Below, one piece after another: positions 42,308-51,525 of a DNA stretch of 64,000 nucleotides (position 1 is the stretch's first letter; every line of letters starts with the position of its first letter). Made by a program: the position numbers and the translations under genes. Origin of the DNA: Aureibaculum algae (GTDB lineage Bacteria; Bacteroidota; Bacteroidia; Flavobacteriales; Flavobacteriaceae); assembly GCF_006065315.1 (NCBI RefSeq), contig NZ_CP040749.1, positions 2,742,501 to 2,806,500 of the forward strand, in the 5' to 3' direction. Under the pieces are notes generated by a model. The model did not search any database, was not told where the DNA came from, and was given only the letters and a program-made list of their open reading frames with translations.

Positions 42308-43495
42308 ATGACAAAACAATTCTTAATAATAATTTTATTATTCTGTTCCAACATCTATGGACAAAATATAAAAGACAATATTGTTGGTTCTTCTTTATTA
42401 ATTCAATCTAAAATAATGAATGATGAGAGAGAGATTCAAATCTTCTTACCAGATGGCTATGCAGATTCTGATATAACATATCCTGTTCTCTATGTTTTAG
42501 ATGGTCAGCGATATTTTTTACACGCGGTAAGTCTTCAAAAGTCATTTATTGAATTCAAGCAAACACCTGAATTTATAATAGTTGGAATTTCAAAGAAAAT
42601 ATCTGATAGAAATAGAAACTTTAGTGTGAATTCACAAAAGTACTTGGACTTCATTAAAAAGGAAGTTATTGACTATATTGATAACCAATACAGAACGTCT
42701 GAAAAACGGATGTTATTCGGTTGGGCATTTGGTGGAGGTTTTGTTATTGAAACGATGACAAATGAACCAGATTTATTTAATGTCTACATTTCAGCAAGTC
42801 CATTTCCGCTAAAAGGAAAAATAAATGAAATAGATAGCTTTCTAACAGAAAATCCAAATTTCAATAAATTATTATTTTTTAGTTCTGGAACAAATGAAGG
42901 TGTTGTAAAAGATGGAACGAATGAACTAAACTTACTTTTAACAGATAAAGCACCAAAAACAATGAATTGGGTCTTTAGAGAATTACAAGATGAAGAACAT
43001 AGGTCCACACCATTCACTACACTATATCACGGAATTAAAGAATACTACAACTACTTTCCTGAATTGCAATTCAATAGCCTTGAGGAATTCTCAAATGCTG
43101 GCGGATTAGATTATGTTTATAATTATTATCAAAAACGAGCATCAGAATTTGGGTTTTCAAAAGATTTGTCTGATTGGACAATGTTTACATTAACAAGAAA
43201 CGCCATAAGAGCAAATGACTATAATCAATTTAATAACTTTGTAAATGACTTTAAGAGCACAGAATTTATCAGCAGATTAAGAGTAACCCGAGCTTGTTCA
43301 ATTGCAGAATTTTATTTAAAACACAACGAATATGATAAAGCAATTAAGTTGTTTTTGTTTTTAGCAGAAAAACACCCTAACTCTGAAAGACCTCTGAACG
43401 GATTGGGAGACACTTACAAAGAATTGAAAAAAGAAATAAAGGCTTCTTCATATTATAAAAAAGCAAAAAAAATATCTGAAAGTAATTCTAACTGA
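42308..43495 (+). CDS. Esterase D-like alpha/beta hydrolase with TPR tail, catalytic Ser replaced by Ala (cassette 11)
   Basis: 395 residues. Signal peptide MTKQFLIIILLFCSNIYGQ, then a putative-esterase (PF00756-type) domain: MNDEREIQIFLPDGYADSDITYPVLYVLDGQ, and the His region DEEHRSTPFTTLYHGIKEYY. The nucleophile elbow, normally GHSFGG, reads GWAFGG: Ala140 (codon GCA at 42725-42727) stands where Ser is required. The C-terminal 70 residues form two TPR-like repeats. Predicted to be a secreted, catalytically dead relative or to have a changed function. It is the gene of a cassette whose ends match at 42192 and 43504. Confidence 0.82.
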   Translation: MTKQFLIIILLFCSNIYGQNIKDNIVGSSLLIQSKIMNDEREIQIFLPDGYADSDITYPVLYVLDGQRYFLHAVSLQKSFIEFKQTPEFIIVGISKKISDRNRNFSVNSQKYLDFIKKEVIDYIDNQYRTSEKRMLFGWAFGGGFVIETMTNEPDLFNVYISASPFPLKGKINEIDSFLTENPNFNKLLFFSSGTNEGVVKDGTNELNLLLTDKAPKTMNWVFRELQDEEHRSTPFTTLYHGIKEYYNYFPELQFNSLEEFSNAGGLDYVYNYYQKRASEFGFSKDLSDWTMFTLTRNAIRANDYNQFNNFVNDFKSTEFISRLRVTRACSIAEFYLKHNEYDKAIKLFLFLAEKHPNSERPLNGLGDTYKELKKEIKASSYYKKAKKISESNSN

Positions 43496-43519
43496 ATAAT
43501 AACTAGTGCTAACACCGTT

Positions 43520-44963
43520 TCCTATGTAAAGCACTTTCCCGAGTCTTAGGTTAAATATACAATATTTTTCTTTTTTTTAATTCATGATATTATTTTTAGT
43601 GTTGAACTGTTGATTACGCTTTTTGCGTTATCAATAATTCAATGCTAGCTTTATAAAACTCCGCATCCTATATGTGGTATCCGTCTTTAGCGAATCCACC
43701 AGCATCTCTATGATGATTTTGGCAAACAAGGCAACTTGCTATAAATATGTGATAACTGTATTAGAGTTTCACCTACGGTGTTTTGTTGTCCTATCTTTTG
43801 TGCCAATTTTATAATGAGTTTTAAGCTTGTTTTATGTTTTTATTTAACTAACTACACCTACTTCATAAGGAATTTCAGTTCTAATTACTGCATGAATTCG
43901 ACTCAAGAGTTTCCTCGCTACTTTTACCAATATGCGTTTGACATCTTTACCTGAATGTGACCGATAATAGGCCTGCATAACTGGATCAAAACGCAACGCT
44001 TGCCAAGTAGCTTCTACCAAATAACTACGCATTAGCCGATTTGCTCTTGGGGTTAACCCTGAAGTTTTGAGATTATCTCCACTTTGGTGTACCCAGGGAA
44101 CCAATCCTACATAACTGGCTAATTGTTTGAAATTTTTAAAACGCCTTAAATCACCCAATTCACATAATAATCCACAAGCTACTATGCCTCCTACTCCCGG
44201 AACTGATCGTAATAAATAATAATCTTTCTTATAATGCTTACGACAATAGGCAAGTAATTTTGTACTCACATCTCGCTTTTGCTTATCTATATATTCATAG
44301 GTAATAAGACGTGTCTCAAAACAATAATCCATTGTAGGATATTCAAAAGTCAAATTTCTTAACCAATCTCTAAAATTATGAGACCAATGACTATTGTCAA
44401 ATGGCTTTGGAATTTCAATCCCCAAATACAACAATTGCATCTTTATTTGAGTCTTTATTTTTCGATGTTCTTTAACCAGCTCATTTCTTCGACGAAACAA
44501 ACATCTTAACTGCTCTCGTTCTATTGAAGGAACATGAATTCCTTTGAGTCGGCCATCCTTTAATTCTTTACATAACATACGTGCATCGATCTTGTCGGTC
44601 TTTTGAAACTGGGCCTTGGCTGGACGATGAACATCTGCAGGGTTAACAACCTTTGCATGCCATCCAAATGAAATAAAATGTCGATAATGACTAAAGCCAC
44701 AACAACCCGATTCATAACAGCAATAAACAGTATATCCCTTAAAATGCCTATCCACATACTTTTTTAAACTAAATGCATCTGGTGGAATAGTTAACGATGA
44801 TCCATCAAAAAGATCCGTTGCAGTACGAATTTTCCAACTTCGCTTGTGTACGTCAATTCCAATAAATAACTTTGATCTAGTAGTATCCTTTGTTTTCATA
44901 ATAATAAGTTTTTGAACCTTAAAGTTATTAACTAAACTTTGGATACTGCTTTTACATGGTTGC
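43520..44963 (-). mobile_element. IS1111-group IS110-family element, copy 2
   Basis: 1444 bp, same ends and position within an attC-like site as the copy at 27778. The guide-like TACGGTGTT lies at 43774-43782. The gene-free stretch 43520-43843 is its 3' non-coding end. Confidence 0.9.
43844..44899 (-). CDS. IS110-family (IS1111 group) transposase, copy 2
   Basis: 351 residues, same translation as the copy at 28102-29157, with the DEDD and serine-containing transposase-20 domains intact. Confidence 0.95.
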   Translation of the reverse strand: MKTKDTTRSKLFIGIDVHKRSWKIRTATDLFDGSSLTIPPDAFSLKKYVDRHFKGYTVYCCYESGCCGFSHYRHFISFGWHAKVVNPADVHRPAKAQFQKTDKIDARMLCKELKDGRLKGIHVPSIEREQLRCLFRRRNELVKEHRKIKTQIKMQLLYLGIEIPKPFDNSHWSHNFRDWLRNLTFEYPTMDYCFETRLITYEYIDKQKRDVSTKLLAYCRKHYKKDYYLLRSVPGVGGIVACGLLCELGDLRRFKNFKQLASYVGLVPWVHQSGDNLKTSGLTPRANRLMRSYLVEATWQALRFDPVMQAYYRSHSGKDVKRILVKVARKLLSRIHAVIRTEIPYEVGVVS

Positions 44964-45055
44964 TATAATTAATGGCTAGTTCTGGCTTGCTTACGAAAAT
45001 CCTCGTGGATTTTGAACTGCCCCCAAAAAGTTAGACACTATTTGAGGGTGTTTTT

Positions 45056-45586
45056 ATGGAAAGAAAAGTTAAGTACAATTATGATTTTAAACTTCGCTGC
45101 GTAAGGCAAGTTTTAAATCACCATCAAACAGTAGAGGCTGTTTCAAAATTATATGGTTGCCATCATACAACGCTTCACGATTGGATTCGCTTTTATGAAA
45201 AGTATGGTAAAAAGGCTTTATTGCCTAGAAAAAACAAGGTTTACACTTTGCCTTTCAAACTTAAAGTTTTAGAAACTATTGATAAAGATTTATTATCTTT
45301 CAGTCAAGCCTGTTTAGAGTTTAATATTCCTACTAAATCTGTAATTATGAAATGGCAACGTAATTATAAACAAAACGGTATTATTGGCTTAAACCATAAA
45401 CCAAGAGGTAAACCAAAATCTATGCAATTTAAAAGAGCAAAAAAGAAGTCTAATAAACCTTTAACTCGAGAAGAGGAACTTTTATTAGAAAATGAATCTT
45501 TAAGAGCAGAACTAGACTTGCTAAAAAAGTTACAAGCCTTAATTCAAGAAGAGCAAAGCAAAAAGCAAAAGCCATTACAGAATTAA
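45056..45586 (+). CDS. IS150-type transposase OrfA
   Basis: 176 residues with two HTH segments (VRQVLNHHQTVEAVSKLYGCHHTTLHDWIRFYEKYG and LETIDKDLLSFSQACLEFNIPTKSVIMKWQRNYKQNG) and a Leu/Glu-rich zipper (ENESLRAELDLLKKLQALIQEE), as in IS150-group OrfA. A-rich slippery sequence near 45560-45570 would allow -1 frameshifting into OrfB. Confidence 0.9.
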   Translation: MERKVKYNYDFKLRCVRQVLNHHQTVEAVSKLYGCHHTTLHDWIRFYEKYGKKALLPRKNKVYTLPFKLKVLETIDKDLLSFSQACLEFNIPTKSVIMKWQRNYKQNGIIGLNHKPRGKPKSMQFKRAKKKSNKPLTREEELLLENESLRAELDLLKKLQALIQEEQSKKQKPLQN

Positions 45587-45627
45587 GGCATAAGTATGAT
45601 TTAGATATATTACTACATCATACAAAT

Positions 45628-46410
45628 ATGGCAAGAAGCAGTTATTATTATCATAATAAAAGAAGTCTTGTAATTGATAAATATGAAGTGATAAAACGAT
45701 TGATTAACCAGATATATCATCATCACAAAGGAAGATATGGTTATAGAAGAATCACTTTAGAAATCAACAAAAAAGGAATTCTTGTAAATCATAAAACGAT
45801 ATTAAAATTAATGCGTGAATTAGGTTTAAAAAGTTTAATAAGAATCAAAAGATATAAATCTTATAAGGGACAAGTAGGTCAAACAGCTCCAAACATATTA
45901 CAACGTAATTTTAAAGTTGTAAAACCAAATAAAAAATGGGCAACAGATATTACAGAATTTAAAGTCTTTGGTAAAAAACTCTATCTATCACCAATAATTG
46001 ATTTATTTAATGGAGAAATAATAAGTTATGAATTATCTGAAAGGCCTAATTTTAAACAAGTTGTTACGATGTTAAAAAAGTCTTTTAAAAAAATACCTAA
46101 TCAAACGAACTTAATATTACATTCAGATCAAGGTTGGCAATATCAAATGAAACAATATCAAAGATTATTAAAAGAAAAAGGAATTACTCAAAGTATGTCT
46201 CGAAAGGGAAATTGTTTAGACAATGCTGTAATAGAAAATTTCTTTGGTATACTAAAATCTGAATTGTTTTATTTGAATAAGTATAGGTCAATAACTCAGT
46301 TAAAGAAAGACATAAAAGAGTATATAAAATATTATAATAACGAAAGAATTAAACCAAATTTAAAAGGAATGAGCCCGATTGAAGGGACTGTGCAATATTT
46401 TGTGTTTTAG
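45628..46410 (+). CDS. IS150-type transposase OrfB
   Basis: 260 residues from the first ATG; made in nature as a frameshift fusion with OrfA. DDE residues: KWATDITEFKVF (Asp), ILHSDQGWQYQM (Asp) and NAVIENFFGILKSELFY (Glu). The last codons (GTVQYFVF) lie next to the nested IS256 end, but the conserved core is complete. Confidence 0.9.
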   Translation: MARSSYYYHNKRSLVIDKYEVIKRLINQIYHHHKGRYGYRRITLEINKKGILVNHKTILKLMRELGLKSLIRIKRYKSYKGQVGQTAPNILQRNFKVVKPNKKWATDITEFKVFGKKLYLSPIIDLFNGEIISYELSERPNFKQVVTMLKKSFKKIPNQTNLILHSDQGWQYQMKQYQRLLKEKGITQSMSRKGNCLDNAVIENFFGILKSELFYLNKYRSITQLKKDIKEYIKYYNNERIKPNLKGMSPIEGTVQYFVF

Positions 46411-46420
46411 CGATTATTTA

Positions 46421-47713
46421 GTTGAAAAATGATTTTGAAATTCATAGGCAAAAAATTTACCTTTAAATTTTTATCTTATGAACACAGAATTAGAAAAACA
46501 GTTGGAAGCCTTACTTGGTAAAATCACTAACAAAGAAGACTTTGATCAAGTCAAAGAACAATTACTTAAACGCGGTATTGAATCACTTTTAAGAGCAGAA
46601 ATGACGGCTCATTTAGGTTACCAAAAAGGTGATTCCATAATTGCAAACAACCAGCGTAATGGTTTTTCACAGAAGACCATAAAAACGCAAAATGGAGAAC
46701 AACGTATCCAAATCCCAAGAGATAGAGAGGCTAGTTTTGATCCAGTTATAGTTCCAAAACATCAGTCGATCAGTCAAGAATTAGAAGACTGTATCCAATT
46801 GCTTTACGCTAAGGGTATGAGCAATTTGGATATAATCGACTTTATCCACCGTACCTATGGTGTTAATTATTCAACATCACAGGTATCGATTATTACCAAT
46901 CAATTATTAGAGGACATCAAGCTCTGGCAGAATAGGCCTTTAGAAGACGTTTATCCTATAATTTGGATAGATGCCATTCACTATAAAATAAGACAGGAAG
47001 GCAAGGTTATCTCTAAAGCTTGTATGATAGTTTTAGGTGTTAATACCGAAGGGCAACAGGATATTTTGAGCATGCATATTGTTGAAACCGAAAAAGCATC
47101 TGCTTGGATGTCTATTTTAGATGATCTGCGCTCTCGTGGAGTGAAAGATATTTTCTTTTTATGCTCGGATAACCTACCAGGACTTGACAAAGCGGTAGAA
47201 GCTATTTTCCCGGATAGCATAAGACAGATCTGTATTGTACATCAAATTAGAAACTCACTAAAATACGTGAGTTACAAAGACAGAAAAGCAATAATGACGG
47301 ATATTAAAGGCATTTACCAAGCAGATAATGAACAGTTCGCTTTAGAAGCTCTCCAAATATTTAAACAAAATTGGGAACATAAATACGTATCTGCCGTACA
47401 GTCTTGGGAGAATAATTGGGATAACTTGACCGCTTTTTTAAATTATCCTAAAGAAATAAGAAAACTTATTTACACAACTAATATCATTGAAAGTTTTAAT
47501 GCAAGTCTTAGAAAATATACGCGTAACAAAAAAGTGTTCCCTAATGATGATGCAGCCTTGAAATCCATCTATTTAGCGGCACAAAGCATCAGTGCAAAAT
47601 GGAAGAAAACACGTTTTAAATGGGGACAAATCTACAATCAATTGTATATTTGTTTTCCAAACAGGTTATAAATCAAAAAAGTTAACCTATGAATTTTGAA
47701 ATTATTTTTCAAA
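46421..47713 (+). mobile_element. IS256-family insertion sequence nested in the IS150-type element
   Basis: Ends TTGAAAAATGATTTTGAAATTCATAGG and, inverted, CCTATGAATTTTGAAATTATTTTTCAA; about 22 of 27 bases pair by eye. Placed between orfB and the right end of the IS150-type host. No clear 8-9 bp duplication found. Confidence 0.8.
46478..47671 (+). CDS. IS256-family (mutator-type) transposase
   Basis: 397 residues. Begins MNTELEKQLEALLGKITNKEDFDQVKEQLLKRGIESLLRAEMTAHLGYQKGD, as in IS256 enzymes. DDE residues: PIIWIDAIHYKIRQEG (Asp), IFFLCSDNLPGLDKAV (Asp) and YTTNIIESFNASLRKYTR (Glu). Full length. Confidence 0.95.
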   Translation: MNTELEKQLEALLGKITNKEDFDQVKEQLLKRGIESLLRAEMTAHLGYQKGDSIIANNQRNGFSQKTIKTQNGEQRIQIPRDREASFDPVIVPKHQSISQELEDCIQLLYAKGMSNLDIIDFIHRTYGVNYSTSQVSIITNQLLEDIKLWQNRPLEDVYPIIWIDAIHYKIRQEGKVISKACMIVLGVNTEGQQDILSMHIVETEKASAWMSILDDLRSRGVKDIFFLCSDNLPGLDKAVEAIFPDSIRQICIVHQIRNSLKYVSYKDRKAIMTDIKGIYQADNEQFALEALQIFKQNWEHKYVSAVQSWENNWDNLTAFLNYPKEIRKLIYTTNIIESFNASLRKYTRNKKVFPNDDAALKSIYLAAQSISAKWKKTRFKWGQIYNQLYICFPNRL

Positions 47714-47903
47714 AACACAAAATTTTGGATAAACTCCGATTGAATATCGAGTTCATTATTATCAAAATTAATTATAAATTTGTCTAATCTTTTGGGTGCA
47801 GTCTATTTTCTATTCGGTTTTTATTTGCTAAATTAGGTGCTTAAACACGCCACTAATCATACACGTATTCCAAGGTCAAATCCTAATAATTTATAACTTA
47901 TTT

Positions 47904-48896
47904 TTAAGCTGCATATTTTTGGATTTCTACATAAGGCGTTCCTCTTTTCACTACTGCAAATGCTCTTGATAAAATCTTATTTCTAACATTATTTAAAGCA
48001 ACCATTTTTGGTTTACCTTCTTCGAGTTTCTTCTTGTAATATTGTTTTAGTTCTTTATCGCACTGTATAGCACTCACGCTGGCAAGTGTTAAAAGTGTTT
48101 TCATTTTTCTATCTCCTATATGGTGTATTCTATTCCTTCTTCTAATACTGGTTCCAGAACTGTGTTCAAAAGGTGCAACACCACAATAGCTAGAAAATTG
48201 TCGCCAACTATTGAATCGTTTAAAGTTGCTCGTGTGATATATAATCTGACAAGAAAGTATTAATCCGACTCCTTTTAAGGTATTTAGAAGCTTAAAATTC
48301 TTATCGAGTGATTTATCACTTTTCATTAATTTTTTAATACAAAGTTCTAGAGCTTCAATTTGTTTTGTGAGATAATGAATGGTCTTTTTGATAATTCTAC
48401 AACAGTTGTCGGTTGAAGGACTACTAAGTAAAGATTGCATTTCTTTAAGGCTACTCATCTTGCCTGTTCGATCTCTTACTAGCTGTTCTCTAATCGATAA
48501 TAATCTGCCCAACTCTTGAACGTGATTTTCTTTTGGTGTACTAAGAAGTAGTTCTTCTTTATGTAACCAAGCATACCTAGCTATCATACCCGCATCAAGT
48601 TTATCTGTTTTACCTCTAACAATACCTACAGATCGTTTGATTGCTAAGGGACTTTGTTCAATATAATCTATATTGTTTTCTGATAGGTAAACACTCAGTT
48701 TTGTAGAGTAATGTCCTGTATTCTCAAAACAGAAAAAATAGACTTGCTCTTTTAAATACGTTTCCGTCCATGACAATAGTGCTTTGTAACCCTTAGTAGT
48801 GTTAGAAAACACTCGATGTACTGCTCTGTTATGGATATGTGCATCGATTGTTAATTTAGATACATCAATTCCTATAACATCTACATAATTTTTCAT
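47904..48896 (-). CDS. IS110-family transposase (type B)
   Basis: 330 residues: VIGIDVSKLTIDAHIHN and RGKTDKLDAGMIARYAW (DEDD domain), LLNTLKGVGLILSCQIIYHTSNF and FSSYCGVAPFEHSSGTSIRRRN (transposase-20 domain with Ser). Intact. Homologous to the type A enzyme along its full length. Confidence 0.93.
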   Translation of the reverse strand: MKNYVDVIGIDVSKLTIDAHIHNRAVHRVFSNTTKGYKALLSWTETYLKEQVYFFCFENTGHYSTKLSVYLSENNIDYIEQSPLAIKRSVGIVRGKTDKLDAGMIARYAWLHKEELLLSTPKENHVQELGRLLSIREQLVRDRTGKMSSLKEMQSLLSSPSTDNCCRIIKKTIHYLTKQIEALELCIKKLMKSDKSLDKNFKLLNTLKGVGLILSCQIIYHTSNFKRFNSWRQFSSYCGVAPFEHSSGTSIRRRNRIHHIGDRKMKTLLTLASVSAIQCDKELKQYYKKKLEEGKPKMVALNNVRNKILSRAFAVVKRGTPYVEIQKYAA

Positions 48897-48899
48897 ATT

Positions 48900-49120
48900 T
48901 TTAAATATTATTTCCTTTTAAAAAGAAATGATTAATAAATGTTGCAATGACTATCACCTTTATTAGGAAAAAATTCCTGGTATTCCAAATGGTCCTAAGC
49001 AACCTAAGAGAGACAAGAGGACTCATACGTATATAGGAACTGCTATTCCAAAGACCGTTATAGTTCTCCTCTTGTTTCTTAGTAAAGTTAATTAACTATT
49101 TAATAGCACGGTAAAGTAAA
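48900..49120 (-). ncRNA. Predicted bridge RNA region of IS110 element B
   Basis: The stem at 49004-49021 and 49065-49082 (AAGAGG / CCTCTT core) encloses a loop with AAGACCGTTATA (49051-49062), which matches the right target flank AAGACCGTTGTA (49122-49133) at 11 of 12 bases. Element A differs at the same positions in both loop and flank. Prediction only. Confidence 0.45.
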
Positions 49121-49156
49121 GAAGACCGTTGTAAAACATTTACCACTAGCCATACT

Positions 49157-50314
49157 TTAACCTTTCTTATAGGTAAAAAGCATATAAACTAGAGAAGAAA
49201 ATGTTATTATAGCATAAAAATAGAATACAATAAAAACCTCTGAAATACCATTTTGATAATACCATCCAGAACCAAGAGCCCCTAGACCAATTCCAATTTC
49301 TAAAGCTATAAACATAGTAGCAATAGCTTTACCCTTTTCTTTCGGATTGCATAAATCGACCGTCCAAGCATTTAAAGTTGGAGCTAATATGCCTATGGCA
49401 ATCCCATAGATACAAGCTCCAACTACTAAACCATTTTTTGTTTGATAAAAACCTAGTATAAGAAAAGATATAGAAAGAAAAATTAATCCCATAATGATTA
49501 TTAATTGACGACTATATTTATCTGACAATTTTCCAGCAACAAATCTAATCAATAATGACGCTAGAGTAAAAATAATAAAAAATAGACCTTTATTCATTAT
49601 TCCTAAATAATTTGATAATAAAGGAATAAGTGTTAATACGATACCAAATGACAAATAGGAAATAAATGTAATTATTGCAGGATAAATAACTTTTACATCA
49701 ATAATATCATTCTTTTTTATTCTTAAAAAAGAGATTTGAAAGTTCCTTTTATCAACTAAAGTTTCTTTTAAATTTATAATACATAATATTGATAATAATG
49801 AAATAAATGACGAACAGTAAAACAAAAAATTATATGACTGATGTAGTTTTATAAAACTACCCAAAACAGGACCTAAAGCTAAACCTGAACTAAAAAAAAG
49901 ACTTTGTATTCCTAAAGCTTCTCCCCAACGATTTGAAGGTATAATATCCGTTAAAAAGGCTGCAAAAGCCGTTGGGCTAAAACCTGTTGAAAAGCCGTGT
50001 AAAAACCTTAAAAGTAAAAAACCATAAACTGTTGTTAAAATTGGATATAGAAAACCACATATAATACACACGATTATTCCAATTAACATTACAGGTTTTC
50101 TTCCAATAGTATCGGTTAATTTTCCACTAAAAGGTCTTGAAACACCAGCTGTAAGTGTAAATAATGCGATAATTAAACCTATATATTTTTTTCCTCCAAG
50201 GCTTTCTAAATAAGTTGGAAGTTCAGGAATTAACATATTATAGCTAGATGAAAACAGTAATGAACTCAAACATATAAGTCCAAAATCAAAAGTATAGATA
50301 GATTTATTTTTCAT
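49157..50314 (-). CDS. MFS transporter (cassette 12)
   Basis: 385 residues with 12 predicted transmembrane helices. MFS signatures: SGKLTDTIGRKPVMLIGI between helices 2 and 3 (motif A: G-x-L-x-D-x-x-G-R-K), RFLHGFSTGFSPTAFAAFLTDIIP, and GKLSDKYSRQLIIIMG in the second half. Drug or metabolite efflux is likely, but no substrate can be assigned. It runs against the array direction together with the HD gene five bases upstream (stop at 50320); they form a two-gene unit divergent from a Crp-like regulator. Confidence 0.88.
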   Translation of the reverse strand: MKNKSIYTFDFGLICLSSLLFSSSYNMLIPELPTYLESLGGKKYIGLIIALFTLTAGVSRPFSGKLTDTIGRKPVMLIGIIVCIICGFLYPILTTVYGFLLLRFLHGFSTGFSPTAFAAFLTDIIPSNRWGEALGIQSLFFSSGLALGPVLGSFIKLHQSYNFLFYCSSFISLLSILCIINLKETLVDKRNFQISFLRIKKNDIIDVKVIYPAIITFISYLSFGIVLTLIPLLSNYLGIMNKGLFFIIFTLASLLIRFVAGKLSDKYSRQLIIIMGLIFLSISFLILGFYQTKNGLVVGACIYGIAIGILAPTLNAWTVDLCNPKEKGKAIATMFIALEIGIGLGALGSGWYYQNGISEVFIVFYFYAIITFSSLVYMLFTYKKG

Positions 50315-50319
50315 ACGAA

Positions 50320-50895
50320 CTATCTATTATAAAGTGATTTAATTGTTTTCTCTACATATTCCCAAATAGTGCTGGAACCTAACTTAATCTTTTCTGTTTT
50401 TTTAATAACATTCTCATAAATTACATTAAACTCAAACCAAGTACCACCATTATTTGATTGATTTTGAAGTACAGGCTGAAACCTATCCATTGCTTTTGCA
50501 AATTTAGCTTCACTCGTTTCTCCTTCCTCGAATTCTTTCCAAATTGCAATTAAATCCTCTGCTTGGTTCTTTGGTAAAATTCCAAAAATACGTTTTGCAG
50601 CAACAAATTCTTCAGCTGTATTATCGTGATTTTTTTTTGTGTCAAATAAAAAAGTATCACCAGCATCTATTTCAACAATATCGTGAATCAATAACATTTT
50701 TAAAACCTTTAAAACATCAATATTTTCATTGGAATGTTCGTCCAAAATAATTGCCATTAATGATAAATGCCAACTATGTTCTGCATCATTTTCTCTCCTG
50801 TTACTATTAAATAACCTCGTTTTACGCTCAATATATTTTAGTTTATCTACTTCTTTGATAAACTCAATTTGCTTTTTTAATCGACTTGATTCCAT
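50320..50895 (-). CDS. HD-domain phosphohydrolase (HDDC2/YfbR-like)
   Basis: 191 residues from the ATG at 50895; upstream codons overlap the divergent promoter region. HD motif residues: NDAEHSWHLSLMAIIL (His) and LLIHDIVEIDAGDTFLFD (His-Asp, second Asp), as in 5'-deoxynucleotidase/HDDC2 proteins that hydrolyse nucleoside monophosphates. Cytoplasmic. Cotranscribed with the MFS gene downstream. Confidence 0.85.
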   Translation of the reverse strand: MESSRLKKQIEFIKEVDKLKYIERKTRLFNSNRRENDAEHSWHLSLMAIILDEHSNENIDVLKVLKMLLIHDIVEIDAGDTFLFDTKKNHDNTAEEFVAAKRIFGILPKNQAEDLIAIWKEFEEGETSEAKFAKAMDRFQPVLQNQSNNGGTWFEFNVIYENVIKKTEKIKLGSSTIWEYVEKTIKSLYNR

Positions 50896-50929
50896 ATTTG
50901 TTAATCTTAAGACTACAAATAAAAAGTAA

Positions 50930-50937
50930 TACCTTTG
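50930..50937 (+). promoter_or_regulatory. Predicted -7 element of the Crp-like gene
   Basis: TACCTTTG (TAnnTTTG) lies 33 bases before the ATG at 50971, in the 75-bp divergent region. A -33 TTG at 19 bases is not evident. Confidence 0.4.
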
Positions 50938-50970
50938 ATTTATAAAGGACATTTGTCTCAACTGAAAAAA

Positions 50971-51525
50971 ATGATTAGAACAAATATTGAACTATTGGAA
51001 TATATTGAAGCATTTAGAAATTCAATTCATTATTTTATTGAAGAGGAAATTCAAAAGGAGCAAAAAATAATATACCAGAATAGAAATAGCTCTTTTGGGT
51101 ATATTATTAAAAATGGCATTGCAAAATGTTTTTTAACGGATGAGAATGGAAATGATTTTATTCAAGAATTTTTTAGTGAAGGAGAATTATTTGGAGAAAT
51201 TGAAATAATAAATAATACTAATAACTTTTGCACAGTTGAATCTATTTCAGAAATGACCGTTTATAAAATATCTAAAACCAACTTTCAATATCTTTTAGAA
51301 AATGACCAAAAATTTAATAATTTAATTATGAAATCATTTGCGAAAAAAATTCAATATAAAGCAGTAAGACATTCTTATAATCAACTGCATTCTATTAAAT
51401 CTAATCTTTTTAGATTGCAACAATCAACTTTAGATTTTATGGAAATTATTTCAAAAAATGATATCGCAAGCTATTTAGGAATTAGTTTAAGAAGTTTAAA
51501 TAGGATTTTAAAAGATAAGAGTTAA
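50971..51525 (+). CDS. Crp/Fnr-family regulator
   Basis: 184 residues from the ATG at 50971, preferred because the 12 upstream codons overlap the promoter element. Beta-roll sensor (KIIYQNRNSSFGYIIKNGIAKCFLTDENGNDFIQEFFSEGELFGEIEIINN) and HTH (ISKNDIASYLGISLRSLNRILKDKS). Divergent from the HD-MFS pair in the same cassette, so a local regulator is likely. Confidence 0.88.
   Translation: MIRTNIELLEYIEAFRNSIHYFIEEEIQKEQKIIYQNRNSSFGYIIKNGIAKCFLTDENGNDFIQEFFSEGELFGEIEIINNTNNFCTVESISEMTVYKISKTNFQYLLENDQKFNNLIMKSFAKKIQYKAVRHSYNQLHSIKSNLFRLQQSTLDFMEIISKNDIASYLGISLRSLNRILKDKS

Larger units (their letters stand above)
45014..47804 (+). mobile_element. IS3-family (IS150-type) element interrupted by an IS256 element
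   Basis: Left end GAACTGCCCCCAAAAAGTTAGACA; right end TGTCTAATCTTTTGGGTGCAGTCT near 47780-47804 pairs with it imperfectly. The flanks suggest ATTTT duplication of the interior of an attC-like site. An IS256-family element (about 46421-47713) is nested just behind orfB, leaving a 90-bp right stub. Confidence 0.8.
47864..49123 (-). mobile_element. IS110-group element B (330-residue transposase type)
   Basis: About 1.26 kb. Same left end (CGTATTCCAAGGTCAAATCC) and the same place in the attC-like site as element A at 35461, but the two transposases differ at many positions, so these are independent insertions of related elements rather than one duplicated block. Confidence 0.8.
43504..49137. repeat. 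attC-like site 12, broken by four insertion sequences
   Basis: TAGTGCTAACACCGTT (43504-43519); TATAATTAATGGCTAG ... GAAAATCC-TCGT-GGATTTT (44964-45013); ATTTTCTATTCGG ... CACTAATCATACA (47805-47863); and ACCGTTGTAAAAC (about 49125-49137). Put together they reproduce the plan of site 1 almost base for base. The left core complements GTTAGCACTA at 42192. Confidence 0.68.
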
